A program made the position numbers and the translations under genes. DNA of 24,061 nt. It comes from JASSUD01 sp031963005 (GTDB taxonomy: Bacteria; Pseudomonadota; Gammaproteobacteria; Burkholderiales; Burkholderiaceae). The notes beneath the pieces were generated by a model that was given only the letters and a program-made list of their open reading frames with translations, searched no databases and had not been told where the DNA came from. Below are positions 7,542-15,083 of this stretch, one piece after another (positions within the stretch are counted from its first letter, which is position 1; every line of letters starts with the position of its first letter). Where the stretch lies: positions 1 to 24,061 of the forward strand of contig JASSUL010000018.1 of NCBI GenBank assembly GCA_031963005.1. The letters are read 5' to 3'.

Positions 7542-7669
7542 GAGGGGAATGATACGTATAGAAGGCTGTTTTTCTTAGAAATATCGCGTATTTTGACAAT
7601 GCATTGCGGCGCAACGGAGCGATTTTTGAAATATTTTCACAAACTACGCAAAAAAATGTGCGATGGTGC

Positions 7670-7698
7670 TTCACAAAGAAAATAGCAGCCGCTATAAT
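7670..7698 (+). promoter_or_regulatory. Sigma-70 promoter of the tRNA-Glu gene
   Basis: TTCACA (7670-7675) and a perfect TATAAT (7693-7698) are separated by exactly 17 bases. The tRNA starts about 50 bases downstream of the -10 box. No other gene could use it. Confidence 0.75.
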
Positions 7699-7750
7699 CC
7701 GCCCCTTTGAAGCAATTGAGAAAGCGCTTTAACAAAAGCGCAGACAAAAA

Positions 7751-7826
7751 GTCCCCTTCGTCTAGAGGCCTAGGACATCACCCTTTCACGGTGAGTACAG
7801 GGGTTCGAATCCCCTAGGGGACGCCA
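7751..7826 (+). tRNA. tRNA-Glu (anticodon TTC)
   Basis: The acceptor stem GTCCCCT pairs with AGGGGAC. The D-arm is GTCTAGAGGCCTAGGAC, the anticodon arm is TCACC-CTTTCAC-GGTGA with TTC in the loop, and the T-arm is GGGGTTCGAATCCCC. The gene ends with an encoded GCCA. All stems are perfect or nearly so, so the gene should be functional. It decodes GAA/GAG. Confidence 0.97.
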
Positions 7827-7922
7827 GTTTTTTTGAGCGTCTTTAGTTAGTACACTGCTTTAATAGTAAAGCAGATAAAAGATGTTTAGTGCACGACCAT
7901 AGCACACTGTAACCTCTATACT

Positions 7923-7999
7923 GGAGCGGTAGTTCAGTTGGTTAGAATACCGGCCTGTCACGCCGGGGGTCGCGGGTTCGAGCCCCGTCCGCTCCGCCA
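7923..7999 (+). tRNA. tRNA-Asp (anticodon GTC)
   Basis: The acceptor stem GGAGCGG pairs with CCGCTCC. The anticodon arm is CCGGC-CTGTCAC-GCCGG with anticodon GTC, the T-arm is CGGGTTCGAGCCCCG, and the gene ends in GCCA. It lies 96 bases after tRNA-Glu, probably cotranscribed. A 7-bp hairpin (CTGCTTT ... AAAGCAG) in the spacer lacks a T tract. The 3' end faces a phage-type integrase, the usual arrangement at a tRNA attachment site. Confidence 0.97.
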
Positions 8000-8006
8000 A
8001 CAACCT

Positions 8007-8062
8007 CAATAAAATCAATAACTTATAACGATCCTATAAAACATGGGATATTGATTTTATTG
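8007..8062. repeat. Perfect 14-bp inverted repeat between tRNA-Asp and the integrase
   Basis: CAATAAAATCAATA at 8007-8020 is the exact reverse complement of TATTGATTTTATTG at 8049-8062, with 28 bases between. It sits just past the tRNA 3' end and before the 3' end of the integrase. It may be a bidirectional terminator-like hairpin or recombinase/excisionase arm sites. The sequence alone does not decide. Confidence 0.5.
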
Positions 8063-8089
8063 GCAACGTGACTAAAATGTGAACCATTT

Positions 8090-8787
8090 TTAGTTACCGT
8101 AATCTAGCATCCTATTTAGCCTATTCGATACTTGCGCTAAATGTCCGTTAGAAAAGTGCGCATATCCTCGAACCATCGCTGGCGACTGCCAGCCTCCAAG
8201 CTCTTGTAATTCAGCAAAAAATTTAGCAAAAAATTTAGCAAGATTCGCGCCCCCTCCATAGCCAACCAAGAAGCCCAGGTATGACGCAGATCATGCCAGC
8301 GGAAATTGATAATTCCCGCCCGGACTAATGCTTTGCGCCAAGCTTTTGTACTGACCTGTTTTATTGGTTTTCCCTGATAGGTAAATACACTTTTTGGATG
8401 CTTATCCATCAGACGATGGAGAGTTGCACAAGCAATCCCATTGAGCGGAACCGCAATAGACTCACCAGCTTTTGCCTGATCGGGATGAATCCAGGCTATT
8501 TTGCGCCCTAAATCTACTTGACTCCATTCAAAACCCGTTATATTAGCTCGGCGTAAGCCAGTAGATAACGCAAATAATACGATATCCCGTTGATATTTCG
8601 GCAAATGCTTTAACAAGGTTTGAAGCTGCTCAATGGTTAGAAAGCGTACACGGCGTTTGGGCTCTGGGTACAGCTGTACTTTAGGAACCTTATCGATCCA
8701 TTGCCATATAATCATTGCCCGACGTAATACAGCCCTAATTAATGCGAGGTATCGGTTGGCCGTTGACGGAGACGCTTCTCTCAGGTC
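8090..8787 (-). pseudogene. Phage-type tyrosine integrase, truncated and frameshifted
   Basis: This is a site-specific recombinase of the phage integrase family. From the truncated left side it reads ASPSTANRYLALIRAVLRRA, then the catalytic domain with Arg in STGLRRANITGFEWSQVDL, Lys in DQAKAG and HDLRHTWASW (H-x-x-R). After MEGA the frame goes wrong within a run of five G. In the next frame the expected ending appears, ELQELGGWQSPAMVRGYAHF with the catalytic Tyr, then a stop at 8090. A 12-bp unit (AGCAAAAAATTT on the + strand) is duplicated in tandem at 8213-8236 without affecting frame. The N-terminal DNA-binding domain is missing because an IS21-type relic replaces it at about 8786. Position beside tRNA-Asp fits an integrase that once used that tRNA as attachment site. 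Confidence 0.8.
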
Positions 8788-9084
8788 GATGCGCTCATTA
8801 TCGACGAACTGGGCTATTTGCCTTTTCCAACCTCTAGTGGCGCGCTGTTATTCCAATTCATCGGCCAACTTTATGAAAAAATTTCTTTGATCATCAGCAC
8901 CAATCTTTCCTTTAGTGAATGGGTACAAGTCTTCGGAGATGCAAAAATGACCACCGCTTTGCTTGATCGCATTACTCATCATTGCCATATCCTCGAAACT
9001 GGCAATGAGTCCTATCGTTTTAAACATCGAAATAAACCGACTCAGTAACCTTTTTAACTGGTAAATTTTGCACGCTGTTTGACA
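8785..9084 (+). mobile_element. IS21-type relic: 3' part of istB plus the right IS end
   Basis: The + frame 8785-9048 encodes the C-terminal third of an IstB-like ATPase helper: the Walker B region ALIIDELGYLPF, LISTNLSFSEWVQVF-type and LLDRITHHCHILETGNESYR segments, then TAA at 9046-9048. The family's pattern is LLIIDExGYLPF ... TSNlpfxeW ... DRLLHHaxixxixGeSYR. Thirty-six bases later the sequence reaches TGTTTGACA (9076-9084), which resembles IS21-family termini. The last 127 bp recur at 14957-15083. istA, the N-terminal part of istB with Walker A and the left IS end are absent. The relic cuts off the 5' end of the adjacent integrase. Confidence 0.75.
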
Positions 9085-9316
9085 CAAGTATCTTTCTGAT
9101 GATATGTGTCACCTGCTTTATTTTTTTTGTTGCATGCAGAGGCAACGGAGCCTTCTTACAGCGATGACTTTAAAGCCCAAAAATCTGATGACCTATCCAC
9201 AAATCAAATAGCAGGGGCATAGTAATATGCTCCGACTATCCAATTCTTAACAACGATCAATAAGAGAGTTCCATATTCGTTTGGCTATTAGATAGCCTAA
9301 TTCACATTAGACTATC

Positions 9317-10663
9317 TTAGTTATTTTGGAATTTACTTAATATAAATTCATTTTTACTATTTAAATAGCTTAATGCAAGTTCCTTTTCGTGAATAGATGC
9401 AAAATTTTTTAAAGCTTCAAAATCTTCTAGGCTCAATATTCCATCCCTCCAACTTTTAAAATTAGATTCTTCAATCAATAATTTAAGTAGGTCAAGATCA
9501 TTGTTTCCCACAGCTTTGCATAAAGCCATGAAATCAATAGGCAAGCTATATTTTAAAATATTTTGGAAGCAATTTTTTATTAGATCAACTATTTCAAGAT
9601 TATTATTTTCCTTTGTATTCGCAAAATAGAGAATATTTATAAAATCCATGGCAGTAAATTCTCCCTGATGCCAGTTTTCTTGCTTAGGATAATCAAGCAA
9701 TAATTTTACCATCTGAGTAGAGCCGCCTTTAACAGCGGTTTTTAATGCATGATAATTAATAGGAAACCCTTCATCAAGAAGCGATGGAATAAATTCCATG
9801 TCATTCTTTGAAATAGCCTCACTAAGTAGAGAATCCCTATTTGAATGTATTTTCAAAAACATCCTACTTTCAATCATACGTTCCACTATATCATGGTGAC
9901 TATTCCTATAAGCTTCTAAAATACCGTCCTGAGAAAATTCTCCTAATGACGTTTTTCTAATAGAAAGCATATTTGCTGGAATAGAAAAAAAAGCATCGAT
10001 ATTGGGTTCACGTGTTTGGGTGAGAAGTTCATCTAAATCGTTAATAATATAAAAGCTATGCTCTCTACCAATCGATTTATCTAAATCTTCATCGCTCGCT
10101 GGATCAGGTTTATATAAACCAAGATCGATCAAATGCCGTCGCGTAATATATGGGTTTGAGTTATTTTTAGAAGAAGCAAGCTCTATAGCTTTTATTAGAA
10201 TTCCTCGTCGCATTTCTTTAGATAAATATTTTCTAATTATATTTTCTAATAGAGGATTATATCTTTTAAGGATGCTTTTCATTTCTGAGATATTTTCTAC
10301 ACTTCCGCCGTTGGCGATATCTTTTTTATACTCATCTAAAATAAAAGGTTTTATAATGCTTTCTGCTAATGGTGAATGTAAAAATAGGGCTACTTCCCAT
10401 TGTGAATTTTTAAGAGATTTTGCAATAGAAAAATGTTCTCTATTTATTTTTGAAAATTTGGATAGACCTTTAGCATCATAAAAAAAATAATTTGCTATGT
10501 TAAATAGAGTTTCAGTAGATAATTCAGTATATCCTTGATTTTTCTGCGCTGACGATGAGATTACGGTACTACGCTCCTTTTGATCTGCAGCTGACTGGCT
10601 AGAATTAACGTTGCTTCCAAAACTTACTGCATTAATAGACCTGGAATGTACAGTATTAATCAT
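9317..10663 (-). CDS. F-box-like / ankyrin-like repeat protein, candidate effector
   Basis: ATG 10663 is chosen because GAGGAG lies 5 bases upstream (a TTG at 10696 is in frame but lacks a site), giving 448 residues. The first ~45 residues are Ser/Asn-rich with no signal peptide (MINTVHSRSINAVSFGSNV). Residues 48-82 (LSTETLFNIANYFFYDAKG ... FSKINREHF) have the spacing of an F-box (LPxEil..i...l...dl..ls.vsr.f). The C-terminal half holds degenerate ankyrin-like units, for example LKTAVKGGSTQMVKLLLDYP, LCKAVGNNDLDLLKLLIEES and LSEAISKNDMEFIPSLLDEG. F-box plus ankyrin proteins of intracellular bacteria plug into host Skp1-Cullin ubiquitin ligases, the repeats selecting the substrate. Both domains are divergent, so family-level assignment is moderate and the role is inference. 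The gene is AT-rich like the other orphans. Confidence 0.7.
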   Translation of the reverse strand: MINTVHSRSINAVSFGSNVNSSQSAADQKERSTVISSSAQKNQGYTELSTETLFNIANYFFYDAKGLSKFSKINREHFSIAKSLKNSQWEVALFLHSPLAESIIKPFILDEYKKDIANGGSVENISEMKSILKRYNPLLENIIRKYLSKEMRRGILIKAIELASSKNNSNPYITRRHLIDLGLYKPDPASDEDLDKSIGREHSFYIINDLDELLTQTREPNIDAFFSIPANMLSIRKTSLGEFSQDGILEAYRNSHHDIVERMIESRMFLKIHSNRDSLLSEAISKNDMEFIPSLLDEGFPINYHALKTAVKGGSTQMVKLLLDYPKQENWHQGEFTAMDFINILYFANTKENNNLEIVDLIKNCFQNILKYSLPIDFMALCKAVGNNDLDLLKLLIEESNFKSWRDGILSLEDFEALKNFASIHEKELALSYLNSKNEFILSKFQNN

Positions 10664-10990
10664 TTGAACTCCTCGGCTCTCTATTTTGATATCCAAAAAT
10701 TCTCTTACAACTTAATATTCAATTAAAAATGAAATAGTAGCTTTATTTTCTCGCTTTTATTAAGAAATGTTTTATATTTAAAGCGAAATTTTTGCATAGA
10801 AAGCATATTTTTACTTGAGTCTTGTAAAACGAATCTATAAAGAAATTAGTGGCTACAGCAAGATGGCTGCTGTTCTTACTGCTTATGCAAGCTTTTTTTG
10901 TCTCTTCGGGTTTGCATAATGCCATAGTCTCATACCGCTTTTGCTCTAAAAATTCCCGAAAGGCACGCCAGGTAAAGAAATAAAAGGTAT
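10664..10990. other. AT-rich leader region of the F-box/ankyrin gene
   Basis: No convincing gene. A 60-codon minus-strand frame at 10743-10925 has no ribosome-binding site and looks accidental. This DNA should contain the promoter of the minus-strand F-box/ankyrin gene. I see no unambiguous boxes. It ends at the left arm of the long inverted repeat. Confidence 0.4.
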
Positions 10991-11075
10991 ATAAAAAATA
11001 CCACCGTAATATCTATTCGGAGCACACTCTATTTCATAAAGCAGGGTGCGCTCCTTTTTCCTTACTCAGGCTGCG
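10991..11075 (+). repeat. Left arm of an 85-bp inverted repeat with a built-in terminator-like hairpin
   Basis: This arm, from ATAAAAAATACCACCGTAAT to TTACTCAGGCTGCG, matches the reverse complement of 12492-12576 at all but about five positions. Each arm holds GGAGCACAC ... GTGTGCTCC (GTGCGCTCC in this copy) followed by TTTTT, the shape of a rho-independent terminator reading inward. The two arms enclose about 1.4 kb of phage fragments. Confidence 0.8.
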
Positions 11076-11086
11076 TTCTCAACGCA

Positions 11087-11525
11087 TTGAGGGACACCGT
11101 TTACTGGTTTGCTGTTCCTTTCCCCCGCACTATGCCAATTACTTCCAACGATCTACGCAATATCCCGATTGATCAAATTGGCTTAGAGCGCCCTCTACTT
11201 AAACGCTGTTTAGCTAAACGCAAACTGTTTTTTGGTGCACGGCAACCATATTGTGGAGAACGTGCGCAAAGACTACTGCAGTCATTTTATCTGGGCCTAT
11301 GGCGAAACCCCTGTGGAATTTAATAAGAGCCATACGACCTAACAAGTACAGTTTCCGTGGCGGCGCGCGGTGGATAGCTTGTATTTAGATTATGACCGCT
11401 TGTTTGGGGCGGGGATCGATGTACGGGAAGGGGCACGCGGAGAATATCGGCTAGCGCAAGCAGAAAGCCCGTAGAGCAAATTGCGGATTGCCCGTAAGCG
11501 TCTCAAGGAGATACGTAATGCTTAA
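11087..11525 (+). pseudogene. Decayed coding fragments, probably phage
   Basis: Coding-like text passes between frames on the + strand: PITSNDLRNIPIDQIGLERP, then FLVHGNHIVENVRKDYCSHF with WAYGETPVEFNK, then VQFPWRRAVDSLYLDYDRLF with GIDVREGARGEYRLAQAE, and after one TAG, SKLRIARKRLKEIRNA ending at TAA 11523-11525. That last stop overlaps the ATG of the next small gene, as in compact phage operons. Each piece has natural amino-acid composition but is broken by stops and shifts. I cannot name the original gene or genes. Confidence 0.4.
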
Positions 11526-11709
11526 GAAGCGACAGAAACAAGAACCTGCTGAGCAATACAACCCAGTGCTGCACGACCAAGCTTTCCACGACAAGCTGCT
11601 AGCAAAGTCTGGGGTAAAAGCAGCATACGACGCACAGGAAGAAGAGTATGCGGCACTTCACGTGCAAAAGGCGATGCAACAATTTGCATCAAAATGCATC
11701 GTTTTTTGA
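11518..11709 (+). CDS. Small protein, possibly the N-terminal stub of a phage or antitoxin gene
   Basis: ATG 11518 has AAGGAG 7 bases upstream and overlaps the stop of the upstream fragment, so the start is good. The 63 residues (MLKKRQKQEPAEQYNPVLHD ... LLAKSGVKAAYDAQEEEYAA) recall the leader of HigA-type XRE antitoxins (DPxFxxAYDALEEEFALA), but the frame runs out (ASKCIVF, stop) before any helix-turn-helix. The DNA changes identity at the stop: two bases further begins the end of a phage structural gene on the other strand. It is best seen as a truncated gene at a rearrangement junction. The antitoxin reading is tentative. Confidence 0.35.
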   Translation: MLKKRQKQEPAEQYNPVLHDQAFHDKLLAKSGVKAAYDAQEEEYAALHVQKAMQQFASKCIVF

Positions 11710-11711
11710 GG

Positions 11712-12248
11712 TCAAATAGCATCTTTTTCCAAACTCCAATTGCGGGGATTACCCGTTGCGCAATAGCGCACCACATCATTATGGGTGGCAAACAGCTTAC
11801 TAGCAGCTTTGATCACGCAGGATGAATGCGGACATTGCGCATCCTCAATCGCACTTTTTTCTGCGTTATCGAGATAATGGTGTACCGTGCTGTCGTCTTC
11901 ATATTCAATGGCGGCATACAAAAAGCCGTGGAAGGTATCGACAAAGGGCGCCCTTTTAACCAGCTGCTCTGTTTTAGGATGCGGCACTTTATGCGGTACA
12001 AAGCGCGTATCGGCATGAGTTATCGTTCCTTCACCATAAAAGGTATGCAGTTGTCCTCCAGCAGCAAATAAGCCTGTAGTGCTAGGTTCTAGCGTCGCCA
12101 CTTTAACCAGTCCTGGGTGCTTTTGTGCGGCTAGACCGGTGGTCACATAGGCATTACGCATTTCTCGCAAATGGTTGGCATCGGATACGGACGCCACTTT
12201 GCGCCAATCGATCCCCAAATCAAAGCGATCAAAGGTGATCGTGTGTAT
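11712..12248 (-). pseudogene. Phage virion protein, truncated at its C-terminus
   Basis: About 178 codons are open, from about 12248 (ITFDRFDLGIDWRKVASVSD) through NAYVTTGLAAQKHPGL, LFAAGGQLHTFYG, FHGFLYAAIEYEDDSTVHHY and CPHSSCVIKAASKLFATHND to CATGNPRNWSLEKDAI. The combination NAYVTTGxAxxKRPGL ... GGxLxTFYG ... NCPHTKxVxKxASKxxAxxGDxVRFxxTGDPRDW is one I associate with a conserved structural protein of tailed phages of proteobacteria. It ends abruptly at 11712, where the DNA switches to a different + strand gene. The annotated-style ATG at 12218 is internal to the conserved start, so the true N-terminus has lost its start codon or been fused to the tail-fibre-like piece upstream. Confidence 0.55.
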
Positions 12249-12490
12249 GATAGGAACCGCTCAAATAGCGCCGCTGCCCATGTGCTGTTGATGGCGATAT
12301 TCACGCGTGCGGCTTTACGCGCAGTGTCGATGGCAGATTCGCTAGAATGCAGGGCCTTACGATGAGATACCCCTGCTTTTTGAGAAGCCTCTACCGCATC
12401 TTGTTGAGCCTGTTCGGCGGTTTGCGCACAGGCAGTAGCCTTCTTAGCGGCTTGCCTGTGCAGCTTCTGAAGTCACTTGGGCGTGTTGAC
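12249..12490 (-). pseudogene. Ala-rich coiled-coil fragment, tail-fibre-like
   Basis: On the minus strand, reading inward from the right repeat arm, frames give VTQAASQHAQVTSEAAQASR and then, after a shift, KKATACAQTAEQAQQDAVEA followed by SQKAGVSHRKALHSSESAID and ARKAARVNIAINS. Ala/Gln/Ser heptad-like repeats of this sort are common in phage tail-fibre shafts and collars. The piece lacks both ends and joins the virion-protein fragment out of frame. Confidence 0.4.
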
Positions 12491-12491
12491 T

Positions 12492-12576
12492 CGCGGCCTG
12501 AGTAACCAAAAAGGAGCACACCCTGCTTTATGAAATAGAGTGTGCTCCGAATAGATATTACGGTGGTATTTTTATA
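12492..12576 (-). repeat. Right arm of the 85-bp inverted repeat
   Basis: Reverse complement of 10991-11075 with about five differences. This copy has the perfect 9-bp stem GGAGCACAC / GTGTGCTCC and TTTTT when read on the minus strand, i.e. toward the enclosed phage fragments. Confidence 0.8.
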
Positions 12577-12707
12577 ATAGTTTTTATTTTTGGTCCTCAT
12601 CTAATATTGGGTTAGAAATCCGACGCAAAATCTATGCAGTAAAGTATAAAATCCCGATGCTTCTTTCGAGCATTTAATGCTTTTTTCACCTTTTAGGTTT
12701 GGTATTT

Positions 12708-14168
12708 ATGAGTGCGACCAGTCCTACGATAGGGGGGGCATATGTATCGAGTTTTGCTCGATACATAGTAACGACTGCATATCACGCGTTGCCCTTCGTT
12801 CAACCTGCCGTGGAATCAGGGGAACTTGATAATCCAACTGAAGTTGATCATGTTTCAGATAATGCCTCGCAGTCCAATCAAGAGAATTCCCCTCGTGCTA
12901 AAAACCTATCAGACTTGATAAACATTTCAGAAATAGAAGAAAGTATTATTAAATGCCTTCCGTCGATGGAGGCGCTCACTTTTAGTCAAGTCAATCAGAA
13001 ATTCCGGTCTATCTATCTGACGCATCTTCAACCGAGAATAGCCACTCAAAATATAAATATACATGGAAAAAATATAAAAGAAGGCGAGATCTATTTTCCG
13101 AAGATGCTTCATAATCTTTTGACAGCAAAAAGTATTGAATGCCGAACCGAAGGGTTATTATTCATTCATCTTTTTATTCAAAAACTTCTCACAGAATCCA
13201 AGGCGCTTTTAGAGCCACAGCTCTATGCAACTCAACAAAAAATACAAAGCCATTCTGCTGAATTAGAAGCAATACATGGTCGTAAGCAAGCGGACGATAT
13301 GCTTATAGCTTATGAAAAAGCCCTTTCTTTAGCTTTATCTTGGGAGGAGAGTCTCTTAGGTTGGAAAACGTCCTTTCCTAACTGGAAAGCGCCTTTTCCT
13401 CATTTTATGACCGCATATCGATATTTTTCTGACACTGATTTTAGGAAAAACTACGCACCTTCAGCCACATCTTCAGAAAAGAAGTTGCATTTAGTAGACA
13501 CGCAATCTTCTCAAAGCTTTGCTCAGGTACTGAAAATATTCTGGGAAGGGTCCTTAGAGCCCTTCCCTCATAATATTGCAAGCATATCGGATTTTCCTGA
13601 ATTGCAAATATTACTCAATGAAAGTCTTCTGAATATTATTAAATTTGAAAAAGAATCTCTACCTAACTCCAGTTTACTCACAGCATCAATCGCATATATA
13701 TTATTTTTTTGCATAACTGTTCTTACAGGCATTATTGTTGCCGGTTCAATTATAGCGAAAATATTGTGCCTCCTGTTTATCCTATGCATGTGCAATGCAT
13801 TATATAACATGTATTATTTTGACTTTAAATATCCTGAAAAAATCAAATATGCCATTCACTCTTTATTTATAAAAATTAATAGTTTAAAAAATTCATTGAG
13901 GACAGCAATCAATAGAAGTGATGAAAAAGGAGAATATAATATAATCGCCTTAAGAAATGCATTTATATTTAATAATCTATTATTACTTCAAATTCCTGAG
14001 TCGGAAATTGAACCACCAACAGCTGGACAATCTCTTGCTGTTGATAAAACAGTACCACCTATCTCTAGACAGCAAAAATTATTCAGTAGTGTCGAAAATA
14101 TGCGACTAATGGTACAGCAGGAATATACATTCCACCGCACTGTCCGAGCTATTGCGCAAAGAGCATAA
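12708..14168 (+). CDS. F-box-like protein with a membrane hairpin, candidate effector
   Basis: The ATG at 12708 (MSATSPTIGG) gives 486 residues; an in-frame TTG at 12699 is less likely. The first ~65 residues are polar and low in complexity (NASQSNQENSPRAKN). Residues 67-107 (LSDLINISEIEESIIKCLPS then MEALTFSQVNQKFRSIYLTH) match the F-box pattern: a leading helix, a Leu-Pro turn, then LxxLsqVnxxFr. A helical region follows (130-230). Around residues 322-370 lie two adjoining hydrophobic helices (SIAYILFFCITVLTGIIVAG and ILCLLFILCMCNALYNMYYF), then a soluble tail. A protein with an F-box and a membrane hairpin would fit a host-membrane-anchored ubiquitin-ligase adaptor. That is inference; the F-box call itself is moderate. 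AT-rich and without homologues known to me. Confidence 0.65.
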   Translation: MSATSPTIGGAYVSSFARYIVTTAYHALPFVQPAVESGELDNPTEVDHVSDNASQSNQENSPRAKNLSDLINISEIEESIIKCLPSMEALTFSQVNQKFRSIYLTHLQPRIATQNINIHGKNIKEGEIYFPKMLHNLLTAKSIECRTEGLLFIHLFIQKLLTESKALLEPQLYATQQKIQSHSAELEAIHGRKQADDMLIAYEKALSLALSWEESLLGWKTSFPNWKAPFPHFMTAYRYFSDTDFRKNYAPSATSSEKKLHLVDTQSSQSFAQVLKIFWEGSLEPFPHNIASISDFPELQILLNESLLNIIKFEKESLPNSSLLTASIAYILFFCITVLTGIIVAGSIIAKILCLLFILCMCNALYNMYYFDFKYPEKIKYAIHSLFIKINSLKNSLRTAINRSDEKGEYNIIALRNAFIFNNLLLLQIPESEIEPPTAGQSLAVDKTVPPISRQQKLFSSVENMRLMVQQEYTFHRTVRAIAQRA

Positions 14169-14295
14169 AAGTTTGTGTAAAAACTAACTGGCCGCCCCTG
14201 AAAAAAGGCAAATTCCTATTGAATAAGCAGTTTACAAGCGGCAAAGCAAATTTATAGTGACATTAGCCTACTTTTATAGGAAATTTTCTATTGCC

Positions 14296-14496
14296 ATGCA
14301 AAATAACTACAAGATAGGAACCATTATTGAGCATCGTTGAAACAAAGATGAATTAGACGAAGCCATTGACCTCTGTTGCAGCGGCAAAGAAATCCTACTC
14401 GATGACCCATTACAGACCGTATTAAAGCGTATATCAGCCATCCTCCATGAAGCACGAGAAGATGGCGCGCGCATCCTTCCTTGCGATTGCACGTGA
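14296..14496 (+). pseudogene. Hypothetical protein fragment with an in-frame TGA
   Basis: The frame from ATG 14296 reads MQNNYKIGTIIEHR, then TGA (14338-14340), then continues for 51 codons (NKDELDEAIDLCCSGKEILL ... KRISAILHEAREDG) to TGA 14494-14496. The composition is protein-like on both sides, so the first TGA probably replaces a TGG (Trp) codon. The family is unknown; it sits among phage debris. Confidence 0.35.
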
Positions 14497-14612
14497 TATT
14501 GCAAGGCTGTTCCGGCAATCATCGATAGGACTCCTGCCAGCGCGAAATCATCGATTCTAAACATCACTATTTCCGTTTTTCCCACTGCGCCTGCGTATGG
14601 GCGGCATCGTGC

Positions 14613-14956
14613 TCAAACCATATGCGGATGAAGCGCAAACACGCTCGCTATGATGATGGCTACGGCCCAATAAAATGCGGATTGCCTGGCCTGCGCACTG
14701 TGCCCGACTGCTTCTAAAAAGGTGTCGATTTCTTGCGTTACGTCGTGTAGATAAACAAGCGCTTCTTCAATGGCTTCCCAGGCCTCGACAGATATAGGGT
14801 GAATATGGGAAGGAATAACGTTATCTGCTGAAGTAGATAATGCATTGAGATACGATTCTATCCAGGACGCAGGAGGCTGCAGCACCTCGCAGGCTGCTTG
14901 ATACGCTTGCAGTAACTCGGCCAGTTGCGCTTGAATGAGAAGGTGCAATTTCTCAA
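14613..14956 (-). pseudogene. Helical protein with a C-terminal membrane anchor, 5' end replaced by an IS relic
   Basis: The minus-strand frame continues upstream to 15212, but everything from 14957 to 15083 is antisense to an IS21-type relic, so the long frame is a chimera and only 14613-14956 is native. The native part is ~114 residues: helical (LLIQAQLAELLQAYQAACEV), an acidic middle (EAWEAIEEALVYLHDVTQEI) and a terminal membrane helix (AFYWAVAIIIASVFALHP). The original start is lost. I do not recognise the family; phage or effector origin are both possible. Confidence 0.45.
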
Positions 14957-15083
14957 TTTGCTTGATCGCATTACTCATCATTGCCATATCCTCCAAACTG
15001 GCAATGAGTCCTATCGTTTTAAACATTGAAATAAACCGACTCAGTAATCTTTTTAACTGGTAATTTTTGCATGCTGTTTGACA
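14957..15083 (+). mobile_element. Second copy of the IS21-type right end
   Basis: This 127-bp stretch matches 8958-9084 with about five substitutions and no indels. It encodes the final istB residues (LLDRITHHCHIL, GNESYRFKH) and ends in TGTTTGACA at 15075-15083. Everything 5' of the shared part is missing, so only the right tip of the IS remains. Confidence 0.75.

Noticed and set aside
7841..7900. CTGCTTT/AAAGCAG hairpin between the two tRNAs as a terminator
   Set aside because: It is followed by ATAAAAG, not by a T run; the tRNAs are more likely cotranscribed or processed.
8848..9087. Minus-strand 79-codon ORF resembling the one at 14613-15212
   Set aside because: It is antisense to an istB C-terminus with clear IstB motifs on the plus strand; the similarity comes from the shared IS21 end.
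9283..9297. Hairpin GGCTAT-TAG-ATAGCC 20 bases past the F-box/ankyrin stop as a terminator
   Set aside because: The stem is only 6 bp and has no T tract on the minus strand.
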